Shown here: piece by piece, positions 23,656-32,143 of the stretch
Numbering within the stretch: the stretch's first letter is position 1
Layout of the letters: every line of letters starts with the position of its first letter
Origin: Rhodospirillaceae bacterium
GTDB lineage: Bacteria; Pseudomonadota; Alphaproteobacteria; Rhodospirillales; Casp-alpha2
NCBI GenBank assembly: GCA_002686255.1
Contig: NZAZ01000135.1
Coordinates: 1-32,143, forward strand
Direction: 5' to 3'
Length of the DNA stretch: 32,143 nucleotides
Made by a program: the position numbers and the translations under genes
The notes under the pieces: model-generated
What the model was told of the DNA's origin: nothing
The model's database searches: none
The model's input: only the letters and a program-made list of their open reading frames with translations

Positions 23656-24188
23656 TACTTTTTCTTGCCTTCCTTGCGGAAGACAAACTCGCCTTGGTAT
23701 CTGATTCCCTTGCCCTTGTAGGGTTCCGGCGGACGGAAACCCCTGATTTCGGAAGCCGTTTGGCCGACCTTCTGTTTGTCGGCGCCGCTGACGGAAATAT
23801 GGGTCTGGTCCGAACACTGGATGGTGATGCCTTCCGGAACCGGGAACCGAATTTCATGGCTCAGCCCGAGTTGCATGACCAGTTCCTTGCCCTGGACCTG
23901 GGCCCGGTACCCGACGCCCTGAATTTCCAGATTCCGTGAGAATCCTTCGGAAACGCCGGCAACAAGGTTATTAACCATAGTCCGGGAAGTTCCCCACACC
24001 TTCCGCGCCGACAGGTCGTCTGTTCGGGGCTTGACCCAGATTTGGCCGCCTTCACGGCTCACTTCCACTTCGTGGGAAAGAGTCACGCTGAGTTCCCCCA
24101 ACTTTCCCTTGGCCGTGACGACCTGTCCGGCGAGGTCGACGTTAACGCCTTCGGGGATATCCACGGGGTTTTTGCCAATTCTGGACAT
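23655..24188 (-). CDS. rplF: 50S ribosomal protein L6
   Basis: A 177-residue L6 with two similar domains. It begins [19 protein letters not shown] and has the C-terminal signature [18 protein letters not shown]. Length normal; coupled to rplR. Confidence 0.98.
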   Translation of the reverse strand: MSRIGKNPVDIPEGVNVDLAGQVVTAKGKLGELSVTLSHEVEVSREGGQIWVKPRTDDLSARKVWGTSRTMVNNLVAGVSEGFSRNLEIQGVGYRAQVQGKELVMQLGLSHEIRFPVPEGITIQCSDQTHISVSGADKQKVGQTASEIRGFRPPEPYKGKGIRYQGEFVFRKEGKKK

Positions 24189-24218
24189 GGTATTTTTCGG
24201 TTGCTTCCTAATAGGGCC

Positions 24219-24617
24219 CTAGAAGACCTGGCAAAGAACTTCGCCGCCAACATTTTTGTCGCGGGCTTCGGAATCCGAAAGCACCCCTTGCGGGGTCGAT
24301 AAAATGGAGATTCCCAGGCCGTCATAGACCCTTGGCAGGTCTTTGATCCCCGAATAAACGCGCCGACCAGGGGTTGACACGCGGCTGATTTCGCGGATCA
24401 CGGGATCCCCTTCGTGATACTTGAGCTCGATCTTGATCTCGGAGATGCCGGGCCGGACCTCGAGCTTGGAAAAATCGCGAATGAAGCCTTCGCGCTTTAG
24501 AACTTCGAGCACATTGGCGCGCAGCCTGGAAGCCGGCGACGTGACGGAGGATTTCCGGGCCCGCTGTCCGTTACGGATGCGGGTCAGCATATCGCCCAAG
24601 GGGTCGGTCATCGTCAT
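24219..24617 (-). CDS. rpsH: 30S ribosomal protein S8
   Basis: A 132-residue S8. It begins [20 protein letters not shown] and ends with the family signature [19 protein letters not shown]. The ATG at 24617 has GGAGAG upstream; the open frame extends further but the signature and ribosome-binding site fix the start. S8 is the usual translational repressor of the spc operon in other bacteria. Confidence 0.97.
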   Translation of the reverse strand: MTMTDPLGDMLTRIRNGQRARKSSVTSPASRLRANVLEVLKREGFIRDFSKLEVRPGISEIKIELKYHEGDPVIREISRVSTPGRRVYSGIKDLPRVYDGLGISILSTPQGVLSDSEARDKNVGGEVLCQVF

Positions 24618-24630
24618 CGGGTGTCTCTCC

Positions 24631-24936
24631 TTACCAACTGGATTTGACCATTCCGGGAATCTGCCCGGATGACGCCAATTCGCGCAAAGCAATGCGGCTG
24701 AGCTTGAACTTTCGGTAATTTCCACGCGCCCGGCCCGAAATCCTGCAGCGCAGGCGTTGGCGCACCGGAGACGAATTCCGCGGCAGTTTGGCCAGCTTTA
24801 TTCGGGCATTGAACCGTTCTTCCGGCGACAGAGTTTGGTCCTTCGCCTGAGCCTTCAGGGCCGTTCGATTGGCGGCAAATTTTTGGGTCAAACGGACTCG
24901 TTTCTTCTCTCTTTCTATCGCGCTTTTCTTAGCCAT
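24631..24936 (-). CDS. rpsN: 30S ribosomal protein S14 (zinc-free form)
   Basis: A 101-residue S14 of the long, zinc-independent type: it begins [18 protein letters not shown] and has [17 protein letters not shown] with no CxxC pairs. Its start codon overlaps the end of the extended rplE by eight bases. Confidence 0.97.
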   Translation of the reverse strand: MAKKSAIEREKKRVRLTQKFAANRTALKAQAKDQTLSPEERFNARIKLAKLPRNSSPVRQRLRCRISGRARGNYRKFKLSRIALRELASSGQIPGMVKSSW

Positions 24937-25726
24937 TGGGGTCTTCTCCCTTCGATTCTTCGGCCTCGGGGGCTTCGGGGGCCTTGTCGTCTCCCTTGTC
25001 GCCGGGCTTCCCTTCCGCCGATTCCGCCTCGCCTTCACCGGCGTCCTCGCCGGAAGCGGCCCGTTCGGCGGCGCGCTCCGCATGCTCGGCGTCCTCGACT
25101 TCCTTCATGGCATCCCTGGCCGCCTGTTTTTCCGCCTCAAGGGCGGCCCGCCGGGCGGCTTCTTCTTCTTTTTCCTTTTCCGGGTCCCGGCCACTGAACG
25201 GCATATCCAACCCTTTAAGCAGCACCCTCGCCTCTTCGTCGGTCTTGGCGGTGGTGCAGATCACTACATCCATGCCGCGGATTTGATCGACCTTGTCGTA
25301 GTCGATTTCCGGGAACACGATCTGTTCCTTAAGCCCGAGGGAGAAGTTGCCGTTGCCGTCGAAACTCCTGGGCGAAATACCCCGAAAATCCCGGACTCTC
25401 GGCAAGGCGATGGTGATGAGACGGTCGAGAAATTCGTACATGCGATCACGGCGCAGCGTCACCTTGCAGCCAATGGTCATGCCATCGCGAAGCTTGTAGG
25501 TGGCAATCGACTTCTTAGCCTTGGTGATGACGGCCTTTTGCCCGGCAATCAGGGCCAACTCCTTGGCCGCGGCCTCGACTTTCTTGCGGTCGGTAACGCC
25601 TTCGCCGACGCCCATGTTGAGGACGATCTTGTCCAGCCGCGGCGCCTGCATGGGGTTCGTGTAGCCGAATTCCTTGATCAGGGCCGGCTTGACCGTGTTT
25701 TTGTAATGATCATGTAAGCGTGTCAT
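24929..25726 (-). CDS. rplE: 50S ribosomal protein L5 with long charged C-terminal tail
   Basis: A 265-residue protein. Residues 1 to about 180 are normal L5, which binds 5S rRNA in the central protuberance ([36 protein letters not shown] and [20 protein letters not shown], in shortened form), ending [10 protein letters not shown]5 is normally about 180 residues, so about 85 are added. The first half of the tail is Glu/Ala/Arg-rich and probably helical ([18 protein letters not shown]); the second is acidic and Gly/Pro-rich ([14 protein letters not shown]). The frame is intact. The tail ends inside the rpsN start, so it uses all the space between the genes. Confidence 0.95.
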   Translation of the reverse strand: MTRLHDHYKNTVKPALIKEFGYTNPMQAPRLDKIVLNMGVGEGVTDRKKVEAAAKELALIAGQKAVITKAKKSIATYKLRDGMTIGCKVTLRRDRMYEFLDRLITIALPRVRDFRGISPRSFDGNGNFSLGLKEQIVFPEIDYDKVDQIRGMDVVICTTAKTDEEARVLLKGLDMPFSGRDPEKEKEEEAARRAALEAEKQAARDAMKEVEDAEHAERAAERAASGEDAGEGEAESAEGKPGDKGDDKAPEAPEAEESKGEDPNG

Positions 25727-25742
25727 GCTCGTTCAGTCCGCT

Positions 25743-26066
25743 TTATTTATCAATCACTTCGCCGGACCGTTTGGCGAAGCGCACCTTTCGGCCCCCTTCG
25801 AGGGTCTTGTACCCGATCCGTGTCGGCTTATCGTCCTCGGGGTCGATATGCGCCAAATTGGAAATATGAATGGCCGCCTCTTTTTCGACGATGCCGCCGC
25901 CCGAGGCCTGGGTCGGCCGTTGATGGCGCTTGATCATGTTGGCGCCCTGGACGAAGGCGCGGCCCTTCTTGGTCAAAACCTTCATGACCTCGCCGATTTT
26001 CCCTTTGTCCTTGCCGGTCGTCACAATGACCCGGTCGCCTTTCTTGATTTTAAGTTTTGCCGCCAT
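25743..26066 (-). CDS. rplX: 50S ribosomal protein L24
   Basis: A 107-residue L24, an assembly initiator that binds the 5' end of 23S rRNA. The KOW motif is [20 protein letters not shown], followed by [13 protein letters not shown]. The ATG at 26066 overlaps the rplN stop by one base (TGATG); a GTG one codon upstream was not preferred. Confidence 0.97.
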   Translation of the reverse strand: MAAKLKIKKGDRVIVTTGKDKGKIGEVMKVLTKKGRAFVQGANMIKRHQRPTQASGGGIVEKEAAIHISNLAHIDPEDDKPTRIGYKTLEGGRKVRFAKRSGEVIDK

Positions 26067-26434
26067 CACAACACCTCGGGCGCCAGGGAAATGATCTTCA
26101 TATAGTTCTTGGCCCGCAATTCCCGGGTCACGGGACCGAAGATGCGGGTGCCGATGGGTTCCCCCTGGGGGCTGATCAACACCGCGGCATTGGAATCGAA
26201 CCGGATCGCGGAACCGTCCGAGCGGCGGATGTCCTTAGCGGTTCTGACGACGACGGCTTTCACGATCTCACCCTTCTTGACACGGCCACGCGGTATCGCC
26301 TCCTTGATGGTGACGACGATGACATCACCGACGGAGGCATACTTGCGCTTGGAACCGCCCAGCACCTTGATGCACTGAATCTTCCGGGCCCCGGAATTAT
26401 CAGCAACATTGAGTTTTGTTTCGACCTGAATCAT
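26066..26434 (-). CDS. rplN: 50S ribosomal protein L14
   Basis: A 122-residue L14. It begins [19 protein letters not shown] and has [19 protein letters not shown]. First gene of the spc operon, 35 bp after rpsQ; coupled to rplX. Confidence 0.98.
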   Translation of the reverse strand: MIQVETKLNVADNSGARKIQCIKVLGGSKRKYASVGDVIVVTIKEAIPRGRVKKGEIVKAVVVRTAKDIRRSDGSAIRFDSNAAVLISPQGEPIGTRIFGPVTRELRAKNYMKIISLAPEVL

Positions 26435-26469
26435 GGTCCTTGTCCTTATTCGTTTCCCGGAGGGCGTTC

Positions 26470-26706
26470 TCAGGCGTCCCCGGCCAGGACTTCCCAACGC
26501 TTGTTTTTCGAGATCGGCTTGCATTCGCGAATGGAAATCACGTCGCCGACTTTGCAAGCGTTGTTTTCGTCATGGGCGGAATATTTCTTGGAACGCCGGA
26601 TGAACTTCTTGTAAAGCGGATGCATGACCCGCCGTTCGACCTTTACAGTCACGGTCTTGTCCATCTTGTCGCTCACCACGACCCCTTGCATGACGCGTCT
26701 TGGCAT
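26470..26706 (-). CDS. rpsQ: 30S ribosomal protein S17
   Basis: A 78-residue S17 with [34 protein letters not shown] and the S17 signature [19 protein letters not shown]. Last gene of the S10 operon. Confidence 0.97.
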   Translation of the reverse strand: MPRRVMQGVVVSDKMDKTVTVKVERRVMHPLYKKFIRRSKKYSAHDENNACKVGDVISIRECKPISKNKRWEVLAGDA

Positions 26707-26720
26707 GTTCTTCGTTCTCC

Positions 26721-26927
26721 TTAGGCCGCCGGGGCCTCGGCGCGACGGCGTTCATTCAAAATCGTCTTGATGCGGCCGATGTCGCGGCGAACCTCGCGCA
26801 CCCGAGCGGTGTTTTCGAGTTGCCCGCTGGCGGTCTGAAAACGCAGGTTGAAGGATTCCTTGCGGAGGTCCAGCAACTGTTCTTTCAGTTCGTCGTCGCT
26901 TTTGGCGCGCACGTCCTCGGCTTTCAT
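26721..26927 (-). CDS. rpmC: 50S ribosomal protein L29
   Basis: A 68-residue L29 near the polypeptide exit. It begins [20 protein letters not shown], and [18 protein letters not shown] is the family signature. The ATG at 26927 has AAGGA upstream; an in-frame start at 26945 would overlap rplP and is less likely. Confidence 0.96.
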   Translation of the reverse strand: MKAEDVRAKSDDELKEQLLDLRKESFNLRFQTASGQLENTARVREVRRDIGRIKTILNERRRAEAPAA

Positions 26928-26931
26928 GATC

Positions 26932-27351
26932 TTATCCTTCTTCACCCAATCGGGTTACGAACCGGGTTTTGAGGGGCAGCTTGGCGGCGGCCAGGGCGAA
27001 AGCCTGGCGGGCGACGTCCGCCGTTACCCCGTCGACCTCGAATAAAACCCGGCCCGGCTTAACCCGGCAAACCCAGTATTCCGGCGTCCCCTTGCCTTTG
27101 CCCTGGCGCACTTCGGCGGGTTTCCGCGACACCGGAATGTCGGGGAATATCCGGATCCAGACACGCCCGGCCCGTTTCATGTGGCGGGTCATGGCGCGGC
27201 GGGCGGCTTCGATCTGGCGCGCGGTAACACGTTCCGGCGTCACCGCCTTGAGGCCGTAAGAACCGAAATTCAGCTTGCTGCCGCTTTTCGCCTTGCCGTG
27301 GATACGGCCCTTGTGGGCCTTCCGGAATTTCATGCTTTTGGGGCTAAGCAT
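26932..27351 (-). CDS. rplP: 50S ribosomal protein L16
   Basis: A 139-residue L16 near the A-site tRNA. It begins [19 protein letters not shown] and has [17 protein letters not shown] and the [10 protein letters not shown] segment. AGGGAATAG precedes the ATG. The gap to rpsC is 365 bp, almost all of it MITE family B, while rplP normally follows rpsC closely. Confidence 0.98.
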   Translation of the reverse strand: MLSPKSMKFRKAHKGRIHGKAKSGSKLNFGSYGLKAVTPERVTARQIEAARRAMTRHMKRAGRVWIRIFPDIPVSRKPAEVRQGKGKGTPEYWVCRVKPGRVLFEVDGVTADVARQAFALAAAKLPLKTRFVTRLGEEG

Positions 27352-27388
27352 TTTTCTATTCCCTGATCCTGTTAGCCATCCGGCGCCT

Positions 27389-27719
27389 TAGGCCCTGTTG
27401 ACCATTAGGTTACGGGCCTGGCGGGAGCGGCTTTGGCCCAAGGCTAGGAGGCGGAGGCGCCGTGGTGCCGACCACCACAAGCCTTCGCCCCGGGGGCCGC
27501 GGGGGCGTCCCCCGCTCAAACGATCCGGGGGGGCACCCCCCATGTCCCCCCGGGCGATCCTGGCCCAAATGCGCCCCGTCCCAGGGGGATATGGCGAAAT
27601 TCGCCCGTTTTCGCGTCGTTCGTCCTCGAATATGCCCAACATGTCCTTCGTCCTCACTCCTAAAATCGGCCTAATTTCGCCTATACCAGGACCCGCAAGC
27701 TAATGGTCAACAGGGCCTA
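27389..27719. mobile_element. MITE, family B, between rpsC and rplP
   Basis: The element is 331 bp with perfect 20-bp terminal inverted repeats, TAGGCCCTGTTGACCATTAG at 27389-27408 and its complement at 27700-27719, counting the flanking TA. The TA at each end fits a target duplication of TA. The interior is very GC-rich on the left (long C and G runs around 27490-27560, including GGGGGGGCACCCCCC) and less so on the right, with no credible coding frame. The right TA lies inside a CTAG that contains the rpsC stop codon. TA duplication fits IS630-type or IS5-type (IS427 group) elements; no transposase is present. Confidence 0.85.
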
Positions 27720-28394
27720 GCGCTGGGGCTGCTGTTCCTGGGCCTGTTTGTCCAGCGCCATGGGATCATGGGCCATGATTTCGCCCTTGTAGATCCAGAC
27801 CTTGACGCCGCAGGTCCCGTAAGTGGTGTTGGCGACGCATTCGCCGTAATCGATGTTGGCCCGGAGCGTATGGAGCGGCACCCGGCCCTCGCGATACCAT
27901 TGGGTACGGGCGATTTCCGCGCCGCCGAGGCGCCCGGCGCAATTGATACGGATGCCTTCGGCGCCGAGCCGCATGGCAGACTGCACGGCGCGCTTCATGG
28001 CCCGGCGGATGGAAACCCGGCGCTCCATCTGTTGGGCGACGTTTTCGGCCACCAGTTGGGCCTCGATCTCGGGCTTGCGGATTTCGACGATGTTCAGGTG
28101 CGCCTCCGACCCGGTCATATTCGAAATCTCGCGGCGAAGCTTCTCGATGTCGACGCCCTTCTTGCCGATAACCACGCCCGGCCGTGCCGTATGGATGGTG
28201 ACGCGGGCCTTTTTCGCCGGCCTTTCGATAATGATCTTGGACACGCCGGCCTGGACCAGGCGTTTGAAAAGAAACTCCCGGATCTCCAGATCCTCGTGCA
28301 GAAGATCGGCATAGTTTCCGTCGGCGTACCAGCGTGAATCCCAGGTGCGGTTGATGCCCAGACGCAGGCCGATGGGGTTGACCTTTTGACCCAT
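27717..28394 (-). CDS. rpsC: 30S ribosomal protein S3
   Basis: A 225-residue S3 at the mRNA entrance. It begins [20 protein letters not shown], the KH domain has [20 protein letters not shown], and the C-terminal domain has [20 protein letters not shown]. The C-terminus ([11 protein letters not shown]) is normal. The TAG stop coincides with the right end of the MITE. The start overlaps the rplV stop by one base. Confidence 0.98.
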   Translation of the reverse strand: MGQKVNPIGLRLGINRTWDSRWYADGNYADLLHEDLEIREFLFKRLVQAGVSKIIIERPAKKARVTIHTARPGVVIGKKGVDIEKLRREISNMTGSEAHLNIVEIRKPEIEAQLVAENVAQQMERRVSIRRAMKRAVQSAMRLGAEGIRINCAGRLGGAEIARTQWYREGRVPLHTLRANIDYGECVANTTYGTCGVKVWIYKGEIMAHDPMALDKQAQEQQPQR

Positions 28395-28774
28395 TAAGCT
28401 GTCTCCTCGCGTTCGCGAACTATTAGCCGCAGATTGCTGAAAGGCTTCTGGATGCGTCCGACACGGCCCCGGGCGCGGGCGCGCCAGCGCTTAATGACCA
28501 TGGTCTTTCCGACCGTCGCCTCGGCCACGTAAAGCCGGTCGACATCCAGTTGATGGTTGTTTTCGGCATTGGCGATGGCGCTTTCCAACAGTTTCTTGAC
28601 CTCGCCGGAGATACGGCGGCGGGAGAATTCGAGTTCCGACAGCGCCGCCTCGCAATTCTTCCCGCGGATGGTTTCGGCTACCAGATTCAGCTTCTGCGGG
28701 CTGGTCCGAAGATTCTTGGCGTAGGCCATGGCTTCGTTGTCGGCGAGGCCGCGTCCGAATGATTTCTTGCCCAT
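28394..28774 (-). CDS. rplV: 50S ribosomal protein L22
   Basis: A 126-residue L22 lining the exit tunnel. It has [20 protein letters not shown] and the loop signature [19 protein letters not shown] coupling to rpsC. Confidence 0.98.
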   Translation of the reverse strand: MGKKSFGRGLADNEAMAYAKNLRTSPQKLNLVAETIRGKNCEAALSELEFSRRRISGEVKKLLESAIANAENNHQLDVDRLYVAEATVGKTMVIKRWRARARGRVGRIQKPFSNLRLIVREREETA

Positions 28775-28777
28775 GGT

Positions 28778-29062
28778 CTAATCCGACTCCCTTTTCGCCC
28801 TCTTGTCGGCGGAATGGCCGTAATAAACGCGGGTCGGGGAAAATTCGCCCAGCTTGTGACCGATCATGTCCTCGGTCACCAGAACGGGGATGAACTTGTG
28901 GCCGTTGTAGACGCCGAACGTCAGGCCGACGAACTGCGGCAGGACCGTCGAGCGCCGGGACCAGGTCTTGATGATGTCGTTGCGCCCGGACGCACGGACT
29001 TCTTCCGCTTTTTTCAGCAGATAGCCGTCAACGAAAGGTCCTTTCCAAATCGAACGGGGCAC
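28778..29062 (-). CDS. rpsS: 30S ribosomal protein S19
   Basis: A 94-residue S19. It begins [20 protein letters not shown] and has the signature FTPT-equivalent segment [14 protein letters not shown]. It sits three bases before rplV and 13 bp after rplB. Confidence 0.97.
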   Translation of the reverse strand: MPRSIWKGPFVDGYLLKKAEEVRASGRNDIIKTWSRRSTVLPQFVGLTFGVYNGHKFIPVLVTEDMIGHKLGEFSPTRVYYGHSADKRAKRESD

Positions 29063-29075
29063 CTTGGGCGTCCTC

Positions 29076-29906
29076 CTATTTCTTGGCGTGACGGCGGCGC
29101 ATGATCAGGCGGTCCGTCTTCTTGTTGGAACGGGTTCGTTTGCCCTTGGTGGGCTTGCCCCAGGGGGTCACCGGGTGGCGGCCGCCGCTGGTGCGTCCTT
29201 CGCCGCCGCCATGGGGGTGGTCGATGGGGTTCATGGAGACGCCGCGCACCGACGGCCGCTTGCCCAGCCAGCGCTTGCGTCCGGCCTTGCCGAGTTTGAT
29301 GTTCTGCTGGTCGGGGTTGGACACGGCGCCGACGGTGGCCATGCATTCAGCCCGCACCATGCGCAACTCCCCGGAGCTGAGCCGCAACTGAGCATAGCCC
29401 TGGTCCTTGCCGATGATCTGGGCATAGGTGCCGGCGGAGCGGGCGATCTGTCCGCCCTTGCCGACCTTCATCTCGACGTTGTGGATGATGGTGCCGACGG
29501 GAATGTTCTCCATCGGCATGGCGTTGCCCGGTTTGATGTCCACGGTATCGCCGGAAATGATCTTGTCGCCTTCGCGCAGCCGCTGCGGCGCCAGGATGTA
29601 GCTGAGCTCGCCGTCGGCGTATTTGATCAGGGCGATAAAGGCGGTCCGGTTGGGATCGTATTCAAGGCGCTCCACCGTCGCCTCGACATCGTGCTTCAGG
29701 CGTTTGAAATCGATGATCCGGTAGCGGCGCTTGTGGCCGCCGCCCCGGCGCCGCGCGGTGATGCGGCCGTTGTTGTTGCGCCCGCCCTTGTTGCGGAGTC
29801 CTTCGGTCAGGGACTTTTCCGGCTTGCCCTTCCAAAGCCCGGCCCGGTCGACGAGCACGAGGCCGCGGCGGCCGGGGGTGGTGGGGTTGTATGTTTTTAA
29901 TGCCAT
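29076..29906 (-). CDS. rplB: 50S ribosomal protein L2
   Basis: A 276-residue L2, needed for subunit joining and peptidyl transfer. It begins [20 protein letters not shown], and the C-terminal region has the signature [20 protein letters not shown] with the conserved His of HPHGGG. Length normal; basic C-terminus [10 protein letters not shown]. Confidence 0.98.
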   Translation of the reverse strand: MALKTYNPTTPGRRGLVLVDRAGLWKGKPEKSLTEGLRNKGGRNNNGRITARRRGGGHKRRYRIIDFKRLKHDVEATVERLEYDPNRTAFIALIKYADGELSYILAPQRLREGDKIISGDTVDIKPGNAMPMENIPVGTIIHNVEMKVGKGGQIARSAGTYAQIIGKDQGYAQLRLSSGELRMVRAECMATVGAVSNPDQQNIKLGKAGRKRWLGKRPSVRGVSMNPIDHPHGGGEGRTSGGRHPVTPWGKPTKGKRTRSNKKTDRLIMRRRHAKK

Positions 29907-29912
29907 GATCTT

Positions 29913-30236
29913 TTACAGCCCCGCCATGATATCGATGGACTGGCCTTCGGCCAGGGTGATGATGGCTTTTTTAGTTTCCGCCTGTGTCCCGACGCGGCCC
30001 CGGAAGCGCTTGACCTTGCCTTTTCGGCGCAGCGTATTGACCGCCGCCACCTTGACCTTGAACAGGTCTTCGACCGCCGCCTTGATCTCGAATTTATCCG
30101 CGTCCAGGGGCACCCAGAAGGTGACTTGATTGTGCTCGGATATCAGGGTCGCCTTTTCCGTCACCACGGGCGAACGGATCAACTCATATATCCTTTCGCG
30201 GCTGGGTTTGGCTTTGGGGGGGCTGTATTTCTTCAT
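29913..30236 (-). CDS. rplW: 50S ribosomal protein L23
   Basis: A 107-residue L23 at the exit tunnel. It has [20 protein letters not shown] and [18 protein letters not shown]. The start overlaps the rplD stop by four bases (ATGA). Confidence 0.97.
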   Translation of the reverse strand: MKKYSPPKAKPSRERIYELIRSPVVTEKATLISEHNQVTFWVPLDADKFEIKAAVEDLFKVKVAAVNTLRRKGKVKRFRGRVGTQAETKKAIITLAEGQSIDIMAGL

Positions 30237-30853
30237 TTCAACCGCTCCACCAGCTTCTCGACCCCGTCCTTGGTCAGCACAAGGGTATCGCGCCTGAGGA
30301 TGTCGTAAACGTTGGCGCCGCCGCTTGGCAGCACGTCGATGCCGTGGATATTGCTCGCGGCACGGGCAAAATTGGCGTCCACCCCGGCGCCGTCGATGAC
30401 CAGGGCCCGGCCCCAGTCCAGTTTCGCCAAATGCTTGGCCAGCACGGCGGACTTGGCCTGCTTCAGCTTGGCTTCGTTCAGGACCACCAGCTTCCCTTCC
30501 GCCTGCTTGGCGCTGAGCGCCGACTTGAGCGCCAGCAGCCGCACTTTTTTCGGCAGCTTATGGGCATGAGAGCGGGTTCTCGGCCCGAAGGTCACGCCGC
30601 CGCCGCGCATCTGCGGCGCCACGGACGTTCCCTGACGGGCCCGGCCGGTCCCTTTCTGCCGGAACGGTTTTCCCTTTCTCGCCTTGACGTCGCTCCGTTC
30701 CTTGGTATGGGCCGTGCCGGCCCGTCGCTTGGCCAATTGCCAATTGACGGCCCGGGCCAGGATGTCGCGGCGGACATCGAAGCCGAACACGGCGTCGTCG
30801 AGTTCGATGGTGCCGGTTTTCTTGTTGGCGAGGGTGATGACGTCACACTGCAT
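30233..30853 (-). CDS. rplD: 50S ribosomal protein L4
   Basis: A 206-residue L4. It begins [20 protein letters not shown]. The tunnel loop has [20 protein letters not shown] and the [20 protein letters not shown] block. In other bacteria L4 represses the S10 operon; the site cannot be judged here. It lies six bases after rplC. Confidence 0.98.
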   Translation of the reverse strand: MQCDVITLANKKTGTIELDDAVFGFDVRRDILARAVNWQLAKRRAGTAHTKERSDVKARKGKPFRQKGTGRARQGTSVAPQMRGGGVTFGPRTRSHAHKLPKKVRLLALKSALSAKQAEGKLVVLNEAKLKQAKSAVLAKHLAKLDWGRALVIDGAGVDANFARAASNIHGIDVLPSGGANVYDILRRDTLVLTKDGVEKLVERLK

Positions 30854-30859
30854 GGCCGG

Positions 30860-31666
30860 TTAGTCCTCTTTTCCCTCGTCTTTGGATTCTTTGGGCGCGT
30901 CTTCGCTTTTCTCTTCTTCCGGTTTATCCCCCGCCGCATCTCCGTCGGCGTCACTGGCCGGCGCCTCGGCCGGAAGTTCCGGTTCCTGTCCACGGATGGC
31001 ACAGGGAAACGGCAATCCGTCGGGAGGTTGTTTTTTCACCGCATCGGCGATACGGACGTAGCCGTCCCTGGCGCCTGGAACCGCGCCCTTAACCAGGATC
31101 AGGCCCCGTTCAGGATCGGTGCCGACGACCATCAGGTTCTGGGTGGTGACGGTGACGTTGCCCATCTGGCCGGCCATCTTCTTGCCCTTGAATACCTTGC
31201 CCGGGTCCTGGCATTGGCCGGTGGACCCCTGGGAACGGTGACTGACCGAAACCCCATGGGAAGCCCCAAGCCCGGAAAAACTATGCCGTTTCATGACGCC
31301 GGCGAAACCCTTGCCGATGGAGGTGCCGGTCACGTCGACGAACTGGCCGGTGACGAAATGAGCCGCCGACATTTCGGTGCCGACATCGACCAAGCCGTCC
31401 TCGGAAACGCGGAATTCGGTCAATTTGCGCTTCGGTTCGACCTTGGCCTTGGCATAATGGCCGCGCATGGCCTTGGTGACATTCTTGACCTTGGCCTTGC
31501 CCCAACCCAGTTGCAGCGCGTTATAGCCGTCGCGTTCGGCGGTTTTCCGAGCCACCACCTGACAGTCCCCGACATCAAGCACGGTCACCGGCACATGGGT
31601 GCCGTCGTCTCCGAACAGGCGGGACATGCCGACTTTGCGGGCAATCAAACCGGTACGCATGACCAT
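30860..31666 (-). CDS. rplC: 50S ribosomal protein L3 with acidic C-terminal tail
   Basis: A 268-residue L3, one of the first proteins to assemble on 23S rRNA. Family core: [35 protein letters not shown] and [20 protein letters not shown], with the Gln (about residue 151) that is methylated in some bacteria. The core ends near residue 225 ([10 protein letters not shown]). A further 40 or so residues are mostly Glu, Asp, Ala, Pro and Lys ([20 protein letters not shown]). Some alphaproteobacterial L3 proteins have short tails of this kind; this one is longer and more acidic than I would expect. An alternative ATG lies two codons in. Confidence 0.96.
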   Translation of the reverse strand: MVMRTGLIARKVGMSRLFGDDGTHVPVTVLDVGDCQVVARKTAERDGYNALQLGWGKAKVKNVTKAMRGHYAKAKVEPKRKLTEFRVSEDGLVDVGTEMSAAHFVTGQFVDVTGTSIGKGFAGVMKRHSFSGLGASHGVSVSHRSQGSTGQCQDPGKVFKGKKMAGQMGNVTVTTQNLMVVGTDPERGLILVKGAVPGARDGYVRIADAVKKQPPDGLPFPCAIRGQEPELPAEAPASDADGDAAGDKPEEEKSEDAPKESKDEGKED

Positions 31667-31691
31667 TAAATCCCTAAATCCTCACTCCACC

Positions 31692-32000
31692 TTAGAGCTT
31701 GATTTCCACGTCGACGCCGGCGGCCAGGTCGAGCTTCATCAACGCATCGACGGTCTGTTGGGTCGGATCAACGATGTCCAACACCCGCTTATGGGTGCGG
31801 ATTTCAAACTGTTCGCGCGACTTTTTGTCGATATGGGGCGAACGCAAAATGGTGAACTTTTCAATTCTCGTCGGCAGCGGAATCGGACCACGCACCTGCG
31901 CCCCCGTTCTCTGCGCGGTGGCGACGATTTCCTTCGCCGACTGGTCGAGCACTCTGTGGTCGAACGCCTTAAGACGGATGCGGATGCTCTGTTGGTTCAT
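31692..32000 (-). CDS. rpsJ: 30S ribosomal protein S10
   Basis: A 102-residue S10, also the NusE transcription factor. It begins [20 protein letters not shown] and has [20 protein letters not shown]. First gene of the S10 operon. A terminator-like hairpin ends about 16 bp upstream of its start codon. Confidence 0.98.
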   Translation of the reverse strand: MNQQSIRIRLKAFDHRVLDQSAKEIVATAQRTGAQVRGPIPLPTRIEKFTILRSPHIDKKSREQFEIRTHKRVLDIVDPTQQTVDALMKLDLAAGVDVEIKL

Positions 32001-32015
32001 AACCTTGGCCCTGCA

Positions 32016-32048
32016 AAAACCACCGGCCCCTTTCGGGGCCGGTTTTTT
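32016..32048. terminator. Rho-independent terminator between tuf and rpsJ
   Basis: A perfect 8-bp stem, CCGGCCCC (32023-32030) with GGGGCCGG (32035-32042), encloses a four-base loop. T-runs follow on both strands (TTTTTT on plus, TTTTT on minus), so it can work in either direction. For minus-strand transcription it lies 13 bases after the tuf stop. Confidence 0.85.
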
Positions 32049-32054
32049 GAATCC

Positions 32055-32143
32055 CTATTCCTTGATCGAGGCGACGACGCCGGCGCCCACCGTGCGCCCG
32101 CCTTCGCGGATGGCGAAGCGCAGGCCGTCGTCCATGGCAATCG
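32055..32143 (-). CDS. tuf: Elongation factor Tu, C-terminal end (partial)
   Basis: The last 28 codons and stop of EF-Tu are in the window: [20 protein letters not shown] followed by VASIKE and TAG. This is the strongly conserved end of domain 3. The rest lies beyond the right edge. Its place directly before rpsJ is the usual str-S10 arrangement. Confidence 0.95.
   Translation of the reverse strand, partial: IAMDDGLRFAIREGGRTVGAGVVASIKE

Noticed and set aside
27409-27699. Coding frames within MITE family B
   Set aside because: They are short, made of proline-, glycine- and arginine-rich translations of C and G runs, and lack ribosome-binding sites.
1-32143. tRNA, rRNA or riboswitch genes
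   Set aside because: No cloverleaf, rRNA segment or conserved riboswitch core was recognised anywhere in the window; a covariance-model scan was not possible.

Overview
This window is GC-rich alphaproteobacterial chromosome, most likely from a Rhodospirillales-like lineage. The evidence is an ATP12-type F1-ATPase chaperone (a family confined to alphaproteobacteria and mitochondria), TAATG-coupled secY-adk, the order rplQ-htrA-rarA-rluC typical of the class, a perfect alphaproteobacterial LexA-type box (GTTC-N7-GTTC), and ribosomal proteins that read as alphaproteobacterial throughout. Almost every gene is on the minus strand, so transcription runs from the right end to the left.

Layout from right to left. 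The 3' end of tuf and a hairpin terminator are followed by the S10 operon (rpsJ-rplC-rplD-rplW-rplB-rpsS-rplV-rpsC-rplP-rpmC-rpsQ), the spc operon (rplN-rplX-rplE-rpsN-rpsH-rplF-rplR-rpsE-rpmD-rplO-secY-adk) and the alpha operon (rpsM-rpsK-rpoA-rplQ), which has its own near-consensus promoter. Next come the periplasmic protease gene htrA, a roughly 2 kb accessory island (NYN-domain protein, XRE regulator, phage TerS-like protein) bounded by 41-bp imperfect direct repeats, a 57-codon small gene, rarA, rluC, an orphan OmpR-type response regulator, a HAD phosphatase, an AsmA-family protein, the ATP12 chaperone and pccB. pccB is separated from pccA-acyP by three poorly known envelope or membrane genes and by a short remnant of a second pccA-like 3' end.

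How the genes work together. The right half builds ribosomes, the RNA polymerase alpha subunit, the Sec channel and adenylate kinase. The left half holds the propionyl-CoA (or acyl-CoA) carboxylase beta and alpha subunits and envelope quality-control genes.

Most notable: (1) short inverted-repeat transposable elements (MITEs) of two families sit inside conserved operons (rpoA|rplQ and rpsC|rplP) and after acyP, and each is inserted at a CTAG that contains the TAG stop codon of the upstream gene; (2) ribosomal proteins L3, L5 and L15 all carry charged, low-complexity C-terminal tails of about 40-85 residues; (3) the island has direct repeats and strong AT-rich promoters but no integrase; (4) a LexA-type box with a good promoter has no recognisable gene downstream; (5) related arrays of 10-bp tandem repeats lie in several intergenic regions. 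All functional statements come from reading the sequence and from family knowledge; no database search was possible.
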